Positions 32,760 to 45,320 of a stretch of DNA of 64,000 nt are shown here, one piece after another. The first letter of the stretch is position 1. Each line of letters begins with the position of its first letter. The DNA comes from Isoetes taiwanensis (lineage: Eukaryota > Streptophyta > Lycopodiopsida > Isoetales > Isoetaceae). The stretch is from NCBI GenBank assembly GCA_021234155.1, contig JAJEKV010000033.1, positions 15,571,422 to 15,635,421 on the forward strand, read 5' to 3'. The translations under genes and the position numbers were made by a program. Under the pieces are notes generated by a model, which was given only the letters and a program-made list of their open reading frames with translations, searched no databases and was not told where the DNA came from.

Positions 32760-34414
32760 TAATATCCTGGCGTGTATTTTACTTGGTCTTTAATATCCAT
32801 ATATGTGGAACTTCCTGCAACTTCTCGCTCAAACAGTTATATTAATTTAAAAGGGCAAAATAAAAGTGAAAAGATCACGGATGCCTTACAATGTGCCACA
32901 TCAAGTCATGAAAGAAAAGTGCTCTACCGAGCGAGAATAGAACATAACGAAATTTGTTCCGGATCATGCGCCGTCTCCAAAAGGAAAGAGCCACAAAGAA
33001 AGAAACTTGATTAGAATTGTGTTGAGCTCTTGAAGACTGTCGTGCTTAAATTTTTTTCCACTAACAATCTCTGCGCATTTATAACACGTCTAATGCACCC
33101 ATAATAAGATGGGTGCCAACACTTCATGAATATGAAGGTTTCTTATATAAGTTGCGAACCTATTAGCATTACACATGGTTACATTCATAACTATGAACAG
33201 TTTGACATGGCAATTTTCATTATGTGTTGTGTTAACTATAAATGTGTTAACTATAAATTTGTGATGCTTCATACTATCCTATTTCCATATGTCAACAGAT
33301 TGTTTCACAAAGACAATCCTTCTTCGCATCAATTCATGTTGGACCAAACCAAAAAAGTTGATGCATAAAGTCTCTCGATAATATATCTATACCATTAAAA
33401 GATTGTACCTTCAATTGGTTTCACCTACATATGAGAATCATCCGAAATGACACCTTTGTACAGGAATCCAGCTGTATAATAAACCTCACAAAAATTTCTT
33501 TACTACAAATTAAATACTTGTATTTCTTGCAATACATACATAATAATAGACTAATCGTAGTCATACATTGAGAGAATTATTGACAGCATTAGCATTAGTA
33601 TACTTCCTTTTACTTTCCATCTTAAACTTCCCTTTACTTTCCATCTTAAACAGAGTTCTATAATTGCATACACTTCTATCTCTAAAGATATGGTAGTTGC
33701 ATATGTATCAAAAAGAGATGGCCATATTCCATTTTAAATCTTAAGTCATCCTGCATTGGACGCTTATCAAAAGTACAACAACGCTAAGGGGCAGCAAACC
33801 TGCGGATCTAAGAGGTAGTTAGATGTCACGAAACAAAATATTCACAGGTTTAGCCGTTTTAGATTCTGTATCCAAAAGTTAGCCTTCCACCACACTTTGG
33901 GTAATGTATAGTCGCCTCCATGCAGTGCCGTCACCTGATGTCTTGCATGAACAAACAGTGGTCAATTGCCATTATGAACTGCAAATAACTAATATATAGA
34001 GAAATTATACATAATAAATGGGTTAACATTCAGTAGCAAAAAAAATTAGCCATGCCTTACCTTTTGCAAAATTATCTATGATGGGATCTTCAAGTAAGTC
34101 TTGACAATGCATAGTAGCTGCCATATATTAATTTGAAGAGATACTTAGCACCATACAATAAATGACATATAAATTGCAATTTACTAACAGTCAGGGCTAG
34201 TTAGCGGATTCAAAATGCATTTTAAAATACATAAAACCAGATTTATCTTGGTTAAATGTGAAATATGTTATAATGTAGCTAAAGCAGGAACTAAGATGTT
34301 AGAACAACTTGGTAGTATGCTATGCATGTATTTGCAGTCCAAGCGCAGAAAATTGCCTATATCTCTCATTCAAATATATCTTTATCTGCCATATAAGATA
34401 TCGCATTCACGTAC
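32760..34414. other. No gene recognised; may include downstream RecQ introns
   Basis: AT-rich. On the minus strand a short frame at about 34062-34120 ends in a donor (CAAAAG|GTAAGG), and another at about 33870-33950 follows an acceptor-like CATGCAAG. They could be later RecQ exons, but I see no RecQ motif in them. Confidence 0.35.
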
Positions 34415-34525
34415 CCAAATGCAACTGTTGCAACTATCACTGGAACCTTCCCGGATACCCATTCATTCAGAGATTTACTGCGCACCTTGTCACTAAGTCC
34501 CCGCATGATAAACCGTAAAAGCGAC
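34415..34525 (-). pseudogene. RecQ helicase exon: motif V region
   Basis: Between a TTTTTAG acceptor and a GTACGT donor, the frame reads VAFTVYHAGLSDKVRSKSLN EWVSGKVPVIVATVAFG. YHAGLSxxxR and VIVATxAFG(MGIDK) are the conserved helicase-C motifs of RecQ-family DNA helicases (3'-5' unwinding, genome stability). The splice phase joins it to the exon at 34648-34800. Sequence is intact with no stop. Confidence 0.88.
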
Positions 34526-34647
34526 CTAAAAACACATAAGTTTGAAGAAGCATAAGGTTTGCATGTGAAAGAAAGGAAGAAAATTGCATTTAAGAAGTTC
34601 ACAACCTTAAAACCATAAAGATAAAGTAATGCATACTCTTTACATAC

Positions 34648-34800
34648 CTCTGGTAGACATCCCATCATTTAGCAGGTGGAGACCAATCTCATCGCATGTA
34701 GCACGGGAATGACAGTAAATAATAGCACATTCATCGGTCTTTGACTTGACTCCGCAAATCATCGTAACCATTTTTGAGAATATCTTAATAACGAACTGCC
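34648..34800 (-). pseudogene. RecQ helicase exon: motif IV region
   Basis: After a GTGTTAG acceptor the frame holds DECAIIYCHSRATCDEIGLH LLNDGM and ends at donor GTATGT. IIYCxSRxxCDEIxxxL is helicase motif IV of RecQ proteins. The first third of the exon (ILKNGYDDLRSQVK region) is out of frame by one base relative to the rest. Confidence 0.88.
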
Positions 34801-34889
34801 TAACACAAACATGTCCATTGTGCATGAGGATAGCCAACAGGCACTCCCAGTAAATTTCTTTTCCATAGTAATATTAAATATAGATTACC

Positions 34890-34970
34890 CTCATAAAAAA
34901 TGTTTCTGCGGTTGAATGAAGACACAATAATAGATGGCTGGTGTAAATCCAATGATTTGACAACATCTTC
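34890..34970 (-). pseudogene. RecQ helicase exon: SFNRxN region
   Basis: Acceptor TGGTGCAG, then EDVVKSLDLHQPSIIVSSFN RRNIFYE, then a GGTAAT donor. xxFxRxNxxYE is the linker between the two helicase lobes in RecQ enzymes. The order and spacing with the neighbouring exons fit one gene on the minus strand. Confidence 0.88.
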
Positions 34971-35056
34971 CTGCACCACAAAATATACATACAAATGGTA
35001 AAAAGCAGTTCCATATCTATAATGTCATTGGCAAATGTCAAGTTATATAAGCTTAC

Positions 35057-35151
35057 TTCTTTGCGGTTGTTGTTGTCAATGCTAGGATTGGAACGCCAGG
35101 GGCAAATGCTTTCTAATGATCGAAAGTTTTAATAGCTTGGTCTGCACTATA
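35057..35151 (-). pseudogene. RecQ helicase exon: motif III region
   Basis: After GTGCAG the frame reads TKLLKLSIIRKHLP, and in another frame GVPILALTTTTAKK up to donor GTAAGC. RKHxPGVPILALTxTA is helicase motif III of RecQ. The frame break falls at GCCCCTGGCG, one of the CTG sites that are unreliable in this window. The DEAH-box exon would lie upstream (higher coordinates) and was not found. Confidence 0.82.
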
Positions 35152-37017
35152 AAAAATAGTAGCCACCTCGTCAATCATTTGCCGTTCATGCCCGGGCTAT
35201 GAAGATTATATCAAATTCTTGTGTAACGCCCCCGACTGGATCCGTTTCCTTTTTGATGCAATGGGCATGAGCTGCAGCAATAACAGGGGTTAAACAACAG
35301 ATTTAAACATGGCGCCCATCACCATAGCTAATCTGATTGAATCTAGAAGGATACCTAGAACTGTAAAGAATATTGTAGATCCGTTATGGATTTATCAAAC
35401 CGAAAAGCCGCCATCGATTCGTCCATCGCTCAATGTCATTATATTAAGAACCTTTTTTCTTAAGACAAAGAAATATATTAAGAACACGTAATCTACACAA
35501 ATCACCTCAATTGAACATAAAGAGCTATAATGTTAAAAGTACGCCAACCTCTAATTAAATCAAATTGAAAAAGCCCGGCATATCATAATTGACATGGGAG
35601 AACACCCGGATTAGATAATAGGCATCTTTGAGGATAAGAGCAAACTTTCTTAGATGTCAAACCATTGCGATATTGGTGCTATAAACAATGATCTAAAGTA
35701 GCTTTTCAAAACCTTTCATGTGCTATGAGATTATGAAAACCAAAGAAATTTCTCGGACACGGAAAGTTAGCTTCAAAATTCCTTAATGGTTTTGGCACAC
35801 CATTCCCATGCACTTTGTAATTTCTTTCCGTGCACGCAAGGCTTTAACTTCATCTTGCCCCATGGTTTTGCAAATTGCCTCTATCGGTTTTCCTTGGAAC
35901 CCGACATTGCATGCAATTGATTGCCTTGATGTAGCCGCGTACCATGCTAGAATAGGGCTAAGAACTGGAAACAGTTACAATCTCTGCAAATAGGCAAGCT
36001 CATAGTCGATAATGTAAAGAATAAACCTCTGCGTTGAGGATTGTCGGATTGGATAGAATCCTTCAATCGTTTGAAGACTTTTCAAATTCCTTCCCAAATA
36101 AGGCAAACTCAACAAAAGGCATCAAAGCCTTATTTAACTTGAAAAAAGGGTCTCAAGCATTTTTAAAAGGGCTTCACTTTGGTTATATAAGGTGGCTCTG
36201 GCCGGGATCGACAAATGAAAAAGGATGTGGATCAACAACTTCGGCCATAAATAGTGATTCGTGGACCAAGCTGTTACACCTCTGATAACTCTGCCGCAGC
36301 TGTTAACAACCGAGAAAGGAAAAGATTGTACCTTAAGCTTGGCTTGCCCAACAACTCGTCTGCGGATAGAAAGCACAATCGGACCGCCTCTAACAGTTTT
36401 CAAAGCGTGAAAACCCCAAAGTTCTTTGTGATCTCCTCGCTGCAAGAGGAAATGGCATCATTGTTGCATTGGCATAAAATTCATCAAGATTATAATAGCT
36501 TCTTTCCGTTGGTAAGAAAATGTAAACTACCACAAAGCATGAAAACCCCTGTTTCCTTCAAATGACTGTTTGCTTGGACCTTCGCTCTCTGCTTTGCTAC
36601 AAAACATTAGAAAAAAGCACAAAATATAACAAAGCCGTAGCGTCAAATATGAGTATACGGTTCCAATCTACCTCCTTGGACTTCGTCTGAACAAATTTGA
36701 AGGGGTCCCGCAATCTGCTTTCGAGATCCTTGAAAAATGTAGCCTCTATTCTTGGACATCACTCCATTGCTAACCAAACAAAATTGTTCGAAAAACTTCC
36801 GGCAACCCCACATCTCGAAATAACCTCCATTTCTATAATCATGAAATCCCCATGTAAATGTATGCCCGAGAAAAATCCCGAGATCAGAGGCCCGCCATAG
36901 GCAAGTCCGTGATGGCGCTTAGCCAAAATAATTTGAACTACGAAAATGAGAGGAAGACCAACGATAAGAGGAAGACCAGTATAAGAAAAAAAAAAAAAAA
37001 GTCCCGCAAGGGAAAAG
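35152..37017. other. Unresolved; possible upstream introns/exons of the RecQ gene
   Basis: Several short frames exist (35808-35993 +, 36034-36565 +, 36134-36445 -) and none carries a motif I can name. The string 36759-37017 is A-rich. Exon remnants are plausible because the RecQ gene must continue in this direction. Confidence 0.35.
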
Positions 37018-37041
37018 GAACGCCGCATCGCGGCGTTCCAT
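37018..37041. repeat. Perfect short hairpin
   Basis: GGAACGCCGC, then AT, then GCGGCGTTCC: 10-bp stem of high GC content inside AT-rich DNA, next to a third GGCGTTCCAT copy. Role unknown. Confidence 0.7.
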
Positions 37042-38879
37042 CTGGCGTTCCATCTTGGTACCGCGAGGCACATTCCCCAACACCTTACCAAAATAAAAAA
37101 AGAAGATAATTGAACGGAGGGATCGTGCGGTGGTGAAGCATCCGCCTGGGGGAAAGCTTTGAGAGATCGGCTTGTGGCTGGATCGGTTTGGAAGCACGAG
37201 ATTTTGAGCATAGCCATAGCTTCATAATCGATGTAGATGTATGTAAATACTATAGTTGAAAAGCTCAATTCTTGCCAAGATATAAGAAATGCATATCATC
37301 TTGGTTTGTCAACTTACCATTCTAGGATGGATTGTAGTCAAGAAAATTGTTGTGAAATCACAGTTTAGAACATCTCTTCCATAGATCTGCAGAAAGATTT
37401 GGAAACGAGCCACGATAAGAAATAGCAACAAAGAAAATAAACTATTTACCTCAAACATACCTTTTGTGATGGAACATGAGCAAGCAAGAACCCGAACTTC
37501 TAATTGCTCTTTCCTTATAAATTGCTCTTTTCTTGATAGTTCATCAAGTACCGTTTTGGTTTCTATCAAAAGGATGAATATGAAACGAAGAATGAGGAAA
37601 GCAGCATCTACTACCTGATTAAAATAATAGGGGTCAACCTCACATGTAGAACATGATCGTGTCATTCATGCAAACAAATCAAAATAAGCACATCGCAATG
37701 AGACCATTTTGAATAGACATTGCAACTGCATTACTTGCAGATGCATTCCAGGATGGATTCAAACGTCTCAAACTCAGATACATAAGGCACCCAGACCTGA
37801 TGCGTAGGATGGAAAGAATGGATTAAGTGGAATCAGCAGATAAGAACTCATCAAAAATAACACAGTTGCAAAGATGTGATGCATTACAATAAAAAAGTGA
37901 AAGCCATATAAGCACCGAAAATAATCAAAGAATCAAATGCAAGTGCATTAATACATTGTAATCGCGTAACTCTTGGCCCAAGACATATTTTCAAGTAGAA
38001 CAAACGAAGAACTAAAATAGATAAATTGCGGATGGACAACTAGGAAACTATTAGCCTATAAATACTAATGGGAAGAATTGAGACAAATCGATAGAATTGC
38101 TCGGTCATTAATGCTTTCGTTAATCTTTGTTACCTTCCAATACAACCAAGATCGGATCCATTAAAATCATCATGAACCAAAGATAATTAGTGCTTTCTGC
38201 AAAGATAAGTTAGCATGTCATTACACAATTTAATGCCCCAAAAGCAACATGTAACCAAATAGATAGACAAACATGGCAACATCCTTGAAAATATTTTCAC
38301 ATTCAACAAAAGCATTATTGAAAGAATCATGTGTATTGAAAGAGCTTGGTTCTAGCAAGAATTATTCCATAGTAGAAAACAGTTGCAACATAAAAGTACC
38401 TAAGTAAGATATAATCGCCCTTATTATTCTTAGTTTGAGGTGCATATTTCTCATCAAATATATTACCAACTCGACATAGAAGTCGGAACGAAGAAAAACA
38501 CTTGGGATTATCTCAAGAAAATAATTGAATCTCACCATCATGCATCAAACGTAGAAGTTAGGGGACGAAAAAATGCATATCATGCAATAAAGCTTGTTGC
38601 TTATGTATAAATTCCCCGACTTGCCTCTGGCCGCTCTGCAACCGGAAGATGCATCTCCTACCAATGTCTTTGAAACAAAATAATAATCGATTCTGATAGA
38701 CACACAAAATAGATGTGAACAGGGAACACGGGGAAAAATAGTGGGAAGAGGGGAACGGAATTAACCCCGCCAAAAAAACTATGGTCGCTTTTCGATGAAA
38801 ATGTAGCAACAAAATGAAGCCACATTCTCACTATTTCTCCATTTTTTACTCCTTGGAGGTTACGCCATGGCATTCTTCT
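37042..38879. other. No gene recognised
   Basis: AT-rich non-coding DNA with no duplicated copy in the window. A minus-strand frame at 38658-39311 is long (217 codons) but is mostly low-complexity and crosses the CATGGTTCTCGC repeat; not called. Confidence 0.5.
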
Positions 38880-38948
38880 TGTTTTTTGAACCATGGTTCT
38901 CGCCATGGTTCTCGCCATGGTTTTGAACCATGGTTCTCGCCATGGCCA
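38880..38948 (+). repeat. Short tandem repeat of a CCATGGTTCTCG unit
   Basis: CCATGGTTCTCG recurs in near-12-bp steps between 38891 and 38945 with an inverted TTTTGAACCATGG unit in between, so it can also fold back. Confidence 0.75.
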
Positions 38949-40408
38949 GCTATGAGACGTTGAAATAGAAAAGGAAGGGGCGATAATTGAGAAGCTACGG
39001 AGAGGAGAGAGAGGCGCATCCAAGGAGCTGATGTTGCATAAGATCACGCCAGTGTTTGAGAACAATAGTGACCTCGTAAAACGCGCATAGAAGATAGTGT
39101 TCTTCATCGAGCCTTCAAGAAGCATCGGAAGGTGCAAGCTAGATTCGTTGGCGTGTCCGGAGTTGAACGGCCAACGAGCTTTTAACGAATACAAACAAAT
39201 GGACAAATGGCTATGGAGTCGATTAATGCGAGATCGGACATAACATTGAGGGCCATAAAATATGGCAAAAAAGAGATGTTGAACTATTTGTTGGTATGTG
39301 AGGATGGCCATGACCTTTATTTAGCTTGTGAAGGAAAAGCATTGCCCATCCCCGCCATGAGACAATGGATAAGGTAGATTTGAAATATAGTCGACATGTT
39401 CATGACCGCATCGAAATTTTCCTAGTCGATTTAAATTTCTTTGAAACGGATAATGCCGCTTTCTATTGAGGTACATTAGTCTTGCTCTCTCCAGAATCTG
39501 TTATTTTAATGCGCCAAATCCAAATCCTCAAATCTTTTATCTTCTCCCCACATTTGTGATACCCGGCATTTGAGGCTTTGAAGGTCGTGCATGGACAAGC
39601 TCTAAGGCTTCATCCACGAGGCTTTGAAGGCTGTGATACCACCAGAGGCTTTGGGCCTGGTGTTTAAGAGTGAAAAGTGCTACTTGCTATTGACCTAACT
39701 ATTACGGTGTAGTAATATATGTCCTCCTTTCTTTGTGACAAATAAAATTACGTAAGCCAAGTTTAGTGTACAAGGTATCCCGGGGCCGACAAACTTCATT
39801 TTACAATGAGGAAGTGTCGAAACAAGTATTTAACTTCAAGTCATCTTGCCATGCTTTGACCTTACACGACTTGATAATAACCTTGGAGGCTTGGAAATGA
39901 CCTCTTAGGGTGCATTTGTTAGAAAATGCTCACTTTTTGCACCAAGCAAGCCATGGTTTTCGCATCAAATTAAGCATGGGATTGCAGTCTAATTAAAGGG
40001 CCGTGGTGATATATAGCTATTTTAAAACCCCTCTCAACTTCCTAAGTATGAATCTGGAAGATTTAACATACATATGTCAAACCCTCCAAACATATCAACA
40101 CGGAGAAGCTGAAAAATTATCCATACCGCTTCACTGATTGAAGAAACGAGAATTCCAGCTGCTTTTATCAGTTTGAAGTGAAGCGCCATGTTTTCTTGAC
40201 TCCAGGGGCCTGAAAGAGATGCCATCGGATTGAACCCTCGTAGCTCTGCTGCTGGATATGCGCATCCTCGTTGGCTGCTTTCGTTGCGAAATCACTCAAA
40301 GGTTTCGCTCCCAAAGGGAACAGTTCCTTTCCTTCAATGGCTTGGAAGCTATAATAGGGCCAAAGAAACATCTTTAGATGGAATGGCCCAAAAGAGAAAA
40401 AATCTTCC
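38949..40408. other. No gene recognised; upstream region of the Pro/His-rich gene
   Basis: Unique sequence. 39560-39655 has three GAGGCTTTGAAGG-like boxes. The last few hundred bases are the natural promoter region of the gene at 40463, and the sister copy has lost them to the LINE or to window start. Confidence 0.45.
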
Positions 40409-40416
40409 TATAAAAG
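40409..40416 (+). promoter_or_regulatory. TATA box of the Pro/His-rich gene
   Basis: TATAAAAG lies 47 bp upstream of the start codon at 40463, a spacing that leaves a short leader. No other promoter element was recognised. Confidence 0.55.
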
Positions 40417-40462
40417 TTGGAAGAGAATGTTGTTTGTAGCGAAGTAGCCTAGCAAAGCAATA

Positions 40463-41430
40463 ATGAAGATGCTTGTAGCCTTATGTTTGATGATGATGAC
40501 AACGACGATAATTTCTCAAACAGCAGCACATCCAGTTTCCTTGACATTAAGGTTTCCATATATGCACAATGAGGTGGTGAGAGATATGGAGTTTGTTCCT
40601 CTTGCCGAAATTGCTCATCCTCCAATCATTACAATCGATTGGGGTAAGAATAATAGCTCAACACCACCAACAACACAAACGCCCATAGTTAACTCAACAT
40701 CTCCAACTCTAGCTCCAGCTCCAGCACCGGCATCGGCACCGGCAGGAGAATCATTTGGAGCTTCAGCACTAGAATCATTTGTAACTTGGGAAGTACCTTC
40801 TAATAACTTCTACTCATTGATTGCCATTGATAGAAATGCCATCTCCATCGCCAATCCTCAACCTCACCCTCCTCACCACCCCATACCTCATCCTCATTCA
40901 CAACCCAAATCGTTTCCTCATCCTTATACTTACCCCAAACATCCCAAATCTCATCCCGTCCCCCTGCTCATCCTAAACCTCATCCTGGTCCTCATCCTCA
41001 CCCCAAACATTCCAAATCTCATCCAGCATCCTCCTCCTCCTCACCCCAAATCTCATCCCCATCCTCGCCCCTCATCCCCATCCTCATCCTCTTGTGCCGC
41101 CCTAGGCATCAACCTCATCATTTGGAGCACAAAGATATCTATGTGCATTATTGGATTGTAGACATTCACGAAGGAGGCGAATGATGTTTCTTCCGAAAGG
41201 TTTATTATTCTTATCAAAACCCCGGTCCCTATGATGGTGATAATGGCTATCATACAATTGAATTTCACTTGGTGAAGCAACCGCAACCGTGGATTCTTTC
41301 ACATGCCTAAATATCAACCACGACATCGCGGAAACTATCACCTCATCTCACTACCCCTTAGACTGGAGTAATGATGTTGCGAATACTAGTTTTATTTGTT
41401 CTTCTAGGAGGATTTTCCGCTGAAGGCATT
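40463..41430 (+). CDS. Secreted Pro/His-rich protein, copy 2 (frame breaks likely artefactual)
   Basis: Starts MKMLVALCLMMMTTTIISQT AA, a signal peptide with a predicted cut before HPVSL, so the product is probably secreted to the wall or apoplast. Then come a short domain (LRFPYMHNEVVRDMEFVPL, ITIDWGK), an N-glycosylatable Pro/Thr/Ala linker (APAPAPASAPAG), a segment SFVTWEVPSNNFYSLIAIDR, and a long HP/KSHP-repeat tract. The frame shifts at about 40957 and again later, so the open frame stops at 41161. The sister copy (3425-4030) shows the continuous end: HP-rich tract, then HKDIYVHYWIVDIPEG to RRIFR. Differences sit at CTG/CAG/CCG sites. I do not recognise the family; the His-rich tract could bind metal (inference). 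Confidence 0.65.
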
Positions 41431-41756
41431 GTGTAAATGTCTTTAGGTTTTTGTATAGGAATTTATATATATAATATATATTGAATACTTTTTTGTGTCT
41501 TAATAATAAGTTGCATAGGTTATGATGATAATTTGTTTTTTAGTTGATATTTTTCTTCTATTATTGTCTAAATATATACAATAGAGTCTCGTTTTTTTGT
41601 CGTTCTTATTTTTCGTCCTCTCGCGATTCTAAATTGAAACACCAAGGCTTTTCTAATTTCCTTTGAGGTGAGTATTAAAAGAAGGCGAGAATTTTGTTTT
41701 GTAAGCATGAGTTGACGTGTTGCATTGATATGTAGAAGAAGAGTAATTGAAAAAAA

Positions 41757-41785
41757 CTAGTAACGGGTGCCCGGCGTTGCCGGGC
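41757..41785 (-). mobile_element. Helitron-type 3' terminus, copy 3
   Basis: CTAG (41757-41760), spacer and hairpin GCCCGGCAACGCCGGGC (41769-41785) on the minus strand. Duplicate of 4364-4392 with one compatible change in the loop. Confidence 0.6.
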
Positions 41786-44148
41786 ATAAATACGGTTCTA
41801 AAATGATGTTGCCTCTTGTTGCATTTGGATAATTAATTTTTTTTTCTAGGTGGCCTATTGATTCCTATAACTTTTAGTTTCGGATAGTCTCATTTTTTTC
41901 GACATGTTTTTTTTGCATTGGACATGACACTAAAAGAGGGGCATTAATGTATGTTTTGTGGTGATTTGCTCTAGAATTGTGCATGTACGTAGAAATTTTG
42001 CCCTAAGCCTAGATAACATCCAATTATAAACATAGCGATCTAAAAAAATATTCTAATATGGACCTTAGTGGCAACCATAATAATATATAAATGTCAACAC
42101 ATTTGTGTTGAATTTGCTCTATTTTTTTCAGCAGACCAAACTTGGACAAAATTCCTTAAGAATAAGAAGTTACAATGCCTGTGATAAATTAAATTGCACA
42201 AAAAAAAAAAAAAACCCATCAAATTACCTTGGAAGATACGAATCTGGATTGTTGAGACAACCTGCAATCCATGGTATTATTCTTTCCTGAACTCCAAAGA
42301 ACTAAAATGCCTTCTCTTTAGATAGATAAACTATATAATATCAATCAGTTGAAAAGCATGGAGAACTGTTTAAAACAAAGCACACAATTCTAGGAATTGA
42401 AGTGAAGAGATCAACAAAACAAAGTCCTTAGCGAGAGTATATTGTCTTGAAGGCGGCATTCTAGAAAGCCAAATGAACTTTTATTCTGTTCCTAGAAGCT
42501 TGATGTTTCCACCATTTGATATAGTACAAAGCTAAAAGAAGCATTAGTTGGAGAATTCCAAAGATTTGATGCATTACATGGCCTATGCATTACACACCAC
42601 TTCTAATGGAATATAATGGTAAAGGTAAGACTCATAGATGAGCCGAAAAAAAAAAAAAAATAAAGACGAAAATGAACCCCAAAGTTGAGGGCTCTGAACG
42701 GATCTAACCTATGCCCACAATAACAAAAAGATTTGGTACGATGCATTTTTAAATGTGAAGACCTCTTACACCAATCTCTATTAGATGCACCGAGATACAT
42801 TTGAAAGCAAAACAACACGATTAATAAGAAATATTCAAAAGTTTCATATTTTTACTTTTGGCAAGAAAACAAATTATTAACGTGAATTAGAAAGAGTTCT
42901 AAAAAAAATATAAGTGTTGCTTTTCTATTCTATTCTATTCTTTTGATCAAACTGTCATTAAGTAGCATTACAAACCTAGAGCGATAGACCTTAATGGAGC
43001 ATATATGACATTAAGAGTTGGTAGATACAACCATCTCAAAGTTCCAAACCATTACAAATACGGGGGATCAAAAAATAAGTGAAAATATATCCGGTTCCTT
43101 GTGTGTCAATCCTCTTTTCACACGTTAGATTTGTTGGATGCCATGTTTATTTTGCTTCACACCTGCATGACATCTTCAATGCATACACCAGTGTGTATAC
43201 ATAAACAAAATTTGCATGCTCCCAAATAAGAGGCCTGGTGCCAGTTTAATTCCAGTCCCCCAAAGGAGAATCGAACAATTTCCAAAGACTTTAGTGTCTT
43301 ACATAAGGCCAATCATTTATTAATATACTCAGAAATAAAAAATGAGCTCAGTAAACCTCAGGCTCATTACTTGTCCCATTTGTCGAGAGCATGTTTGCGT
43401 ATGCAAGCCTTTGCACACACACTTATAAGAAACAAAACACTAAAGTAGATCCTTTTTCAATGTAACTGAAGCACATAACATAAATTGGTGGCAGCTTTTA
43501 GCTACCTTGTGGAACTTTAAATATGTGATTTTAAGAAATTGCATCAATGGCCACATTATTGTAGAAATAGAGTTAGTTGGACTGTGACAACAAATATAGA
43601 CATTCATCAGTGAGCATGAAAACATGTTTTAAGGCCATAAATATTTACATGTGGATGTTAAGCAATCTGTTTCCTAGCTATATCCTAGATATCTAGCTAT
43701 ATCCTTAAGAGGACAAACCCAATCAGCTTCAGGAAACATTCATGTTGAGGAAGAAAATAACATTGAGTAGAGTGAGTGGAGCCAGCCAACTTCAGGAAAA
43801 GCATTCATATTTGTCTGTCAGGATTCTGCACATGGCTTGCATGCTTTTTGTCTTTATTCAGATCAGGTTTCTAAATCAGGTTTGATCTAAGACGTACGCT
43901 TATGATTCCATGGAAGTCGTAGATAGTATAAACCTTCTATTTGGTACACTCAAATTCTCAAAATTAAGGAATGGAACAAAAGAAGTGTCTAATATGCTTG
44001 TAAAAGTTCTGATATATATTGAAAATGGTTACATACAAATTTGGTTACATACAAATTTGTGATTGTATTAGATACAAGTTCTACACTTTATATGGAGTAA
44101 GACCTATTAGAGAAAGTACGTATCATCTTTTTCTTATAATGTATTTTT
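41786..44148. other. Non-coding duplicated block, no gene seen
   Basis: Collinear with 4393-5501 and 6998-8171. In place of the 1.5 kb insertion of copy 1 it has 42896-42972, with a TTCTA-repeat stretch (TTCTATTCTATTCTATTC). That may be the tail of a lost LINE of the family at 10008. Confidence 0.6.
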
Positions 44149-45019
44149 GGATTGCCCCTGTTAAGGGGGCAATTCGTTAGGGGGAGGGTTGGTTTTGGCA
44201 TATTCTGGCATATCAGGGGTATATCTGATAATCTGACGGCCGTCATTACTGATTGTTTTTCTGGCGGTGAAAAACTTTTTGGTTTTTTTGCGTATGAATA
44301 TACGCTAAGGTTTTCCGTGTTTTGGACGCCAAATTATTTTTCCGGCGATCGGAAACTCGTTTTTTTTTTGTGAAAAACTATTGGTTTTTTTAACCTTTGG
44401 GCTAGAGATTCCTTTTTTTAGAATTTATCTTTGGGTTTTTTCACTACCTATATAAGGCAGATACATTTGTTCCCATTAAAAATTTGCTACTAATATTTCT
44501 GGGCTGAGACGAGCCCACAGTTGGCCACGTCTATTTATTTAGTCCTTTCTAAAATAAGAGGACAAAAAATTATTGCTGCCGCACGTTTTTGTTCTTATCT
44601 AGTTTGAACGAATCCGCTCCGTGGAATGCTCTGATCTCCACTTCCTAGCCGCGTACAGAGGAAGGGGACGGCCCTGCTCTGACCAGTGGTCGGATCCCCC
44701 TCCCCTCCCCAGGAGCTCCGGCCTCAGCAAAAAAAGGTTTTGGACATGGCTACTCGGTTGCAAACAGAAATCAAGAGCTGGAGTTAAACTTATATGGTTG
44801 GGCAGTCCCACCTACGTATTTCTTCTCGAACGAAAATGGAGTCTCTGGCATTCCAGATGCGCCGCTGTTGCTGAGGAAAAAATTTTTGTAAGGATCGCAG
44901 TTCCCCCAGCAGGGCATTGCAACAAATGAAAATTGGTGTTAATCCTTGCAGAGGAGCAGCCTTGACGTGGATGCGTTCAAAGCCTATAGGGTCATAACAC
45001 AAGCAACAAGGCTAGAATG

Positions 45020-45320
45020 CAACGGCTTTAGATCTGCAGAGTCTTCAGCAGATTTGCGACGATCTGCAGGGCTTTCGTGATTTACCGCAGTTTGCGGGGA
45101 TGGTATTTGCGGGGACCTCCATCGCCATAGCCCTGCCTTGCGGGGAAAGAGCTCTGCTAGCGACAATCTCCGCCATAGCCTAGCCTTGCCATAATGGCAA
45201 AAATTTGCAAGATTCGCGGTGGCTTCAAGGGATCTACTTTGAACTTCGCGGGGGCCTTAAGAGATTTGCGGGGCTTGAAGCCTTGAAGGGATTCTGAGGC
45301 ATTGCAATGGATCTGCAACA
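45020..45320. repeat. Degenerate GC-rich repeats
   Basis: GATCTGCAG, TTTGCGGGG and CTTGCGGGG units recur irregularly over 300 bp. They produce several spurious minus-strand frames (44790-45700) that are not called as genes. Confidence 0.5.

Noticed and set aside
38658-39311. 217-codon minus-strand ORF
   Set aside because: Crosses a short tandem repeat, has no recognisable domain, and its composition is not coding-like.
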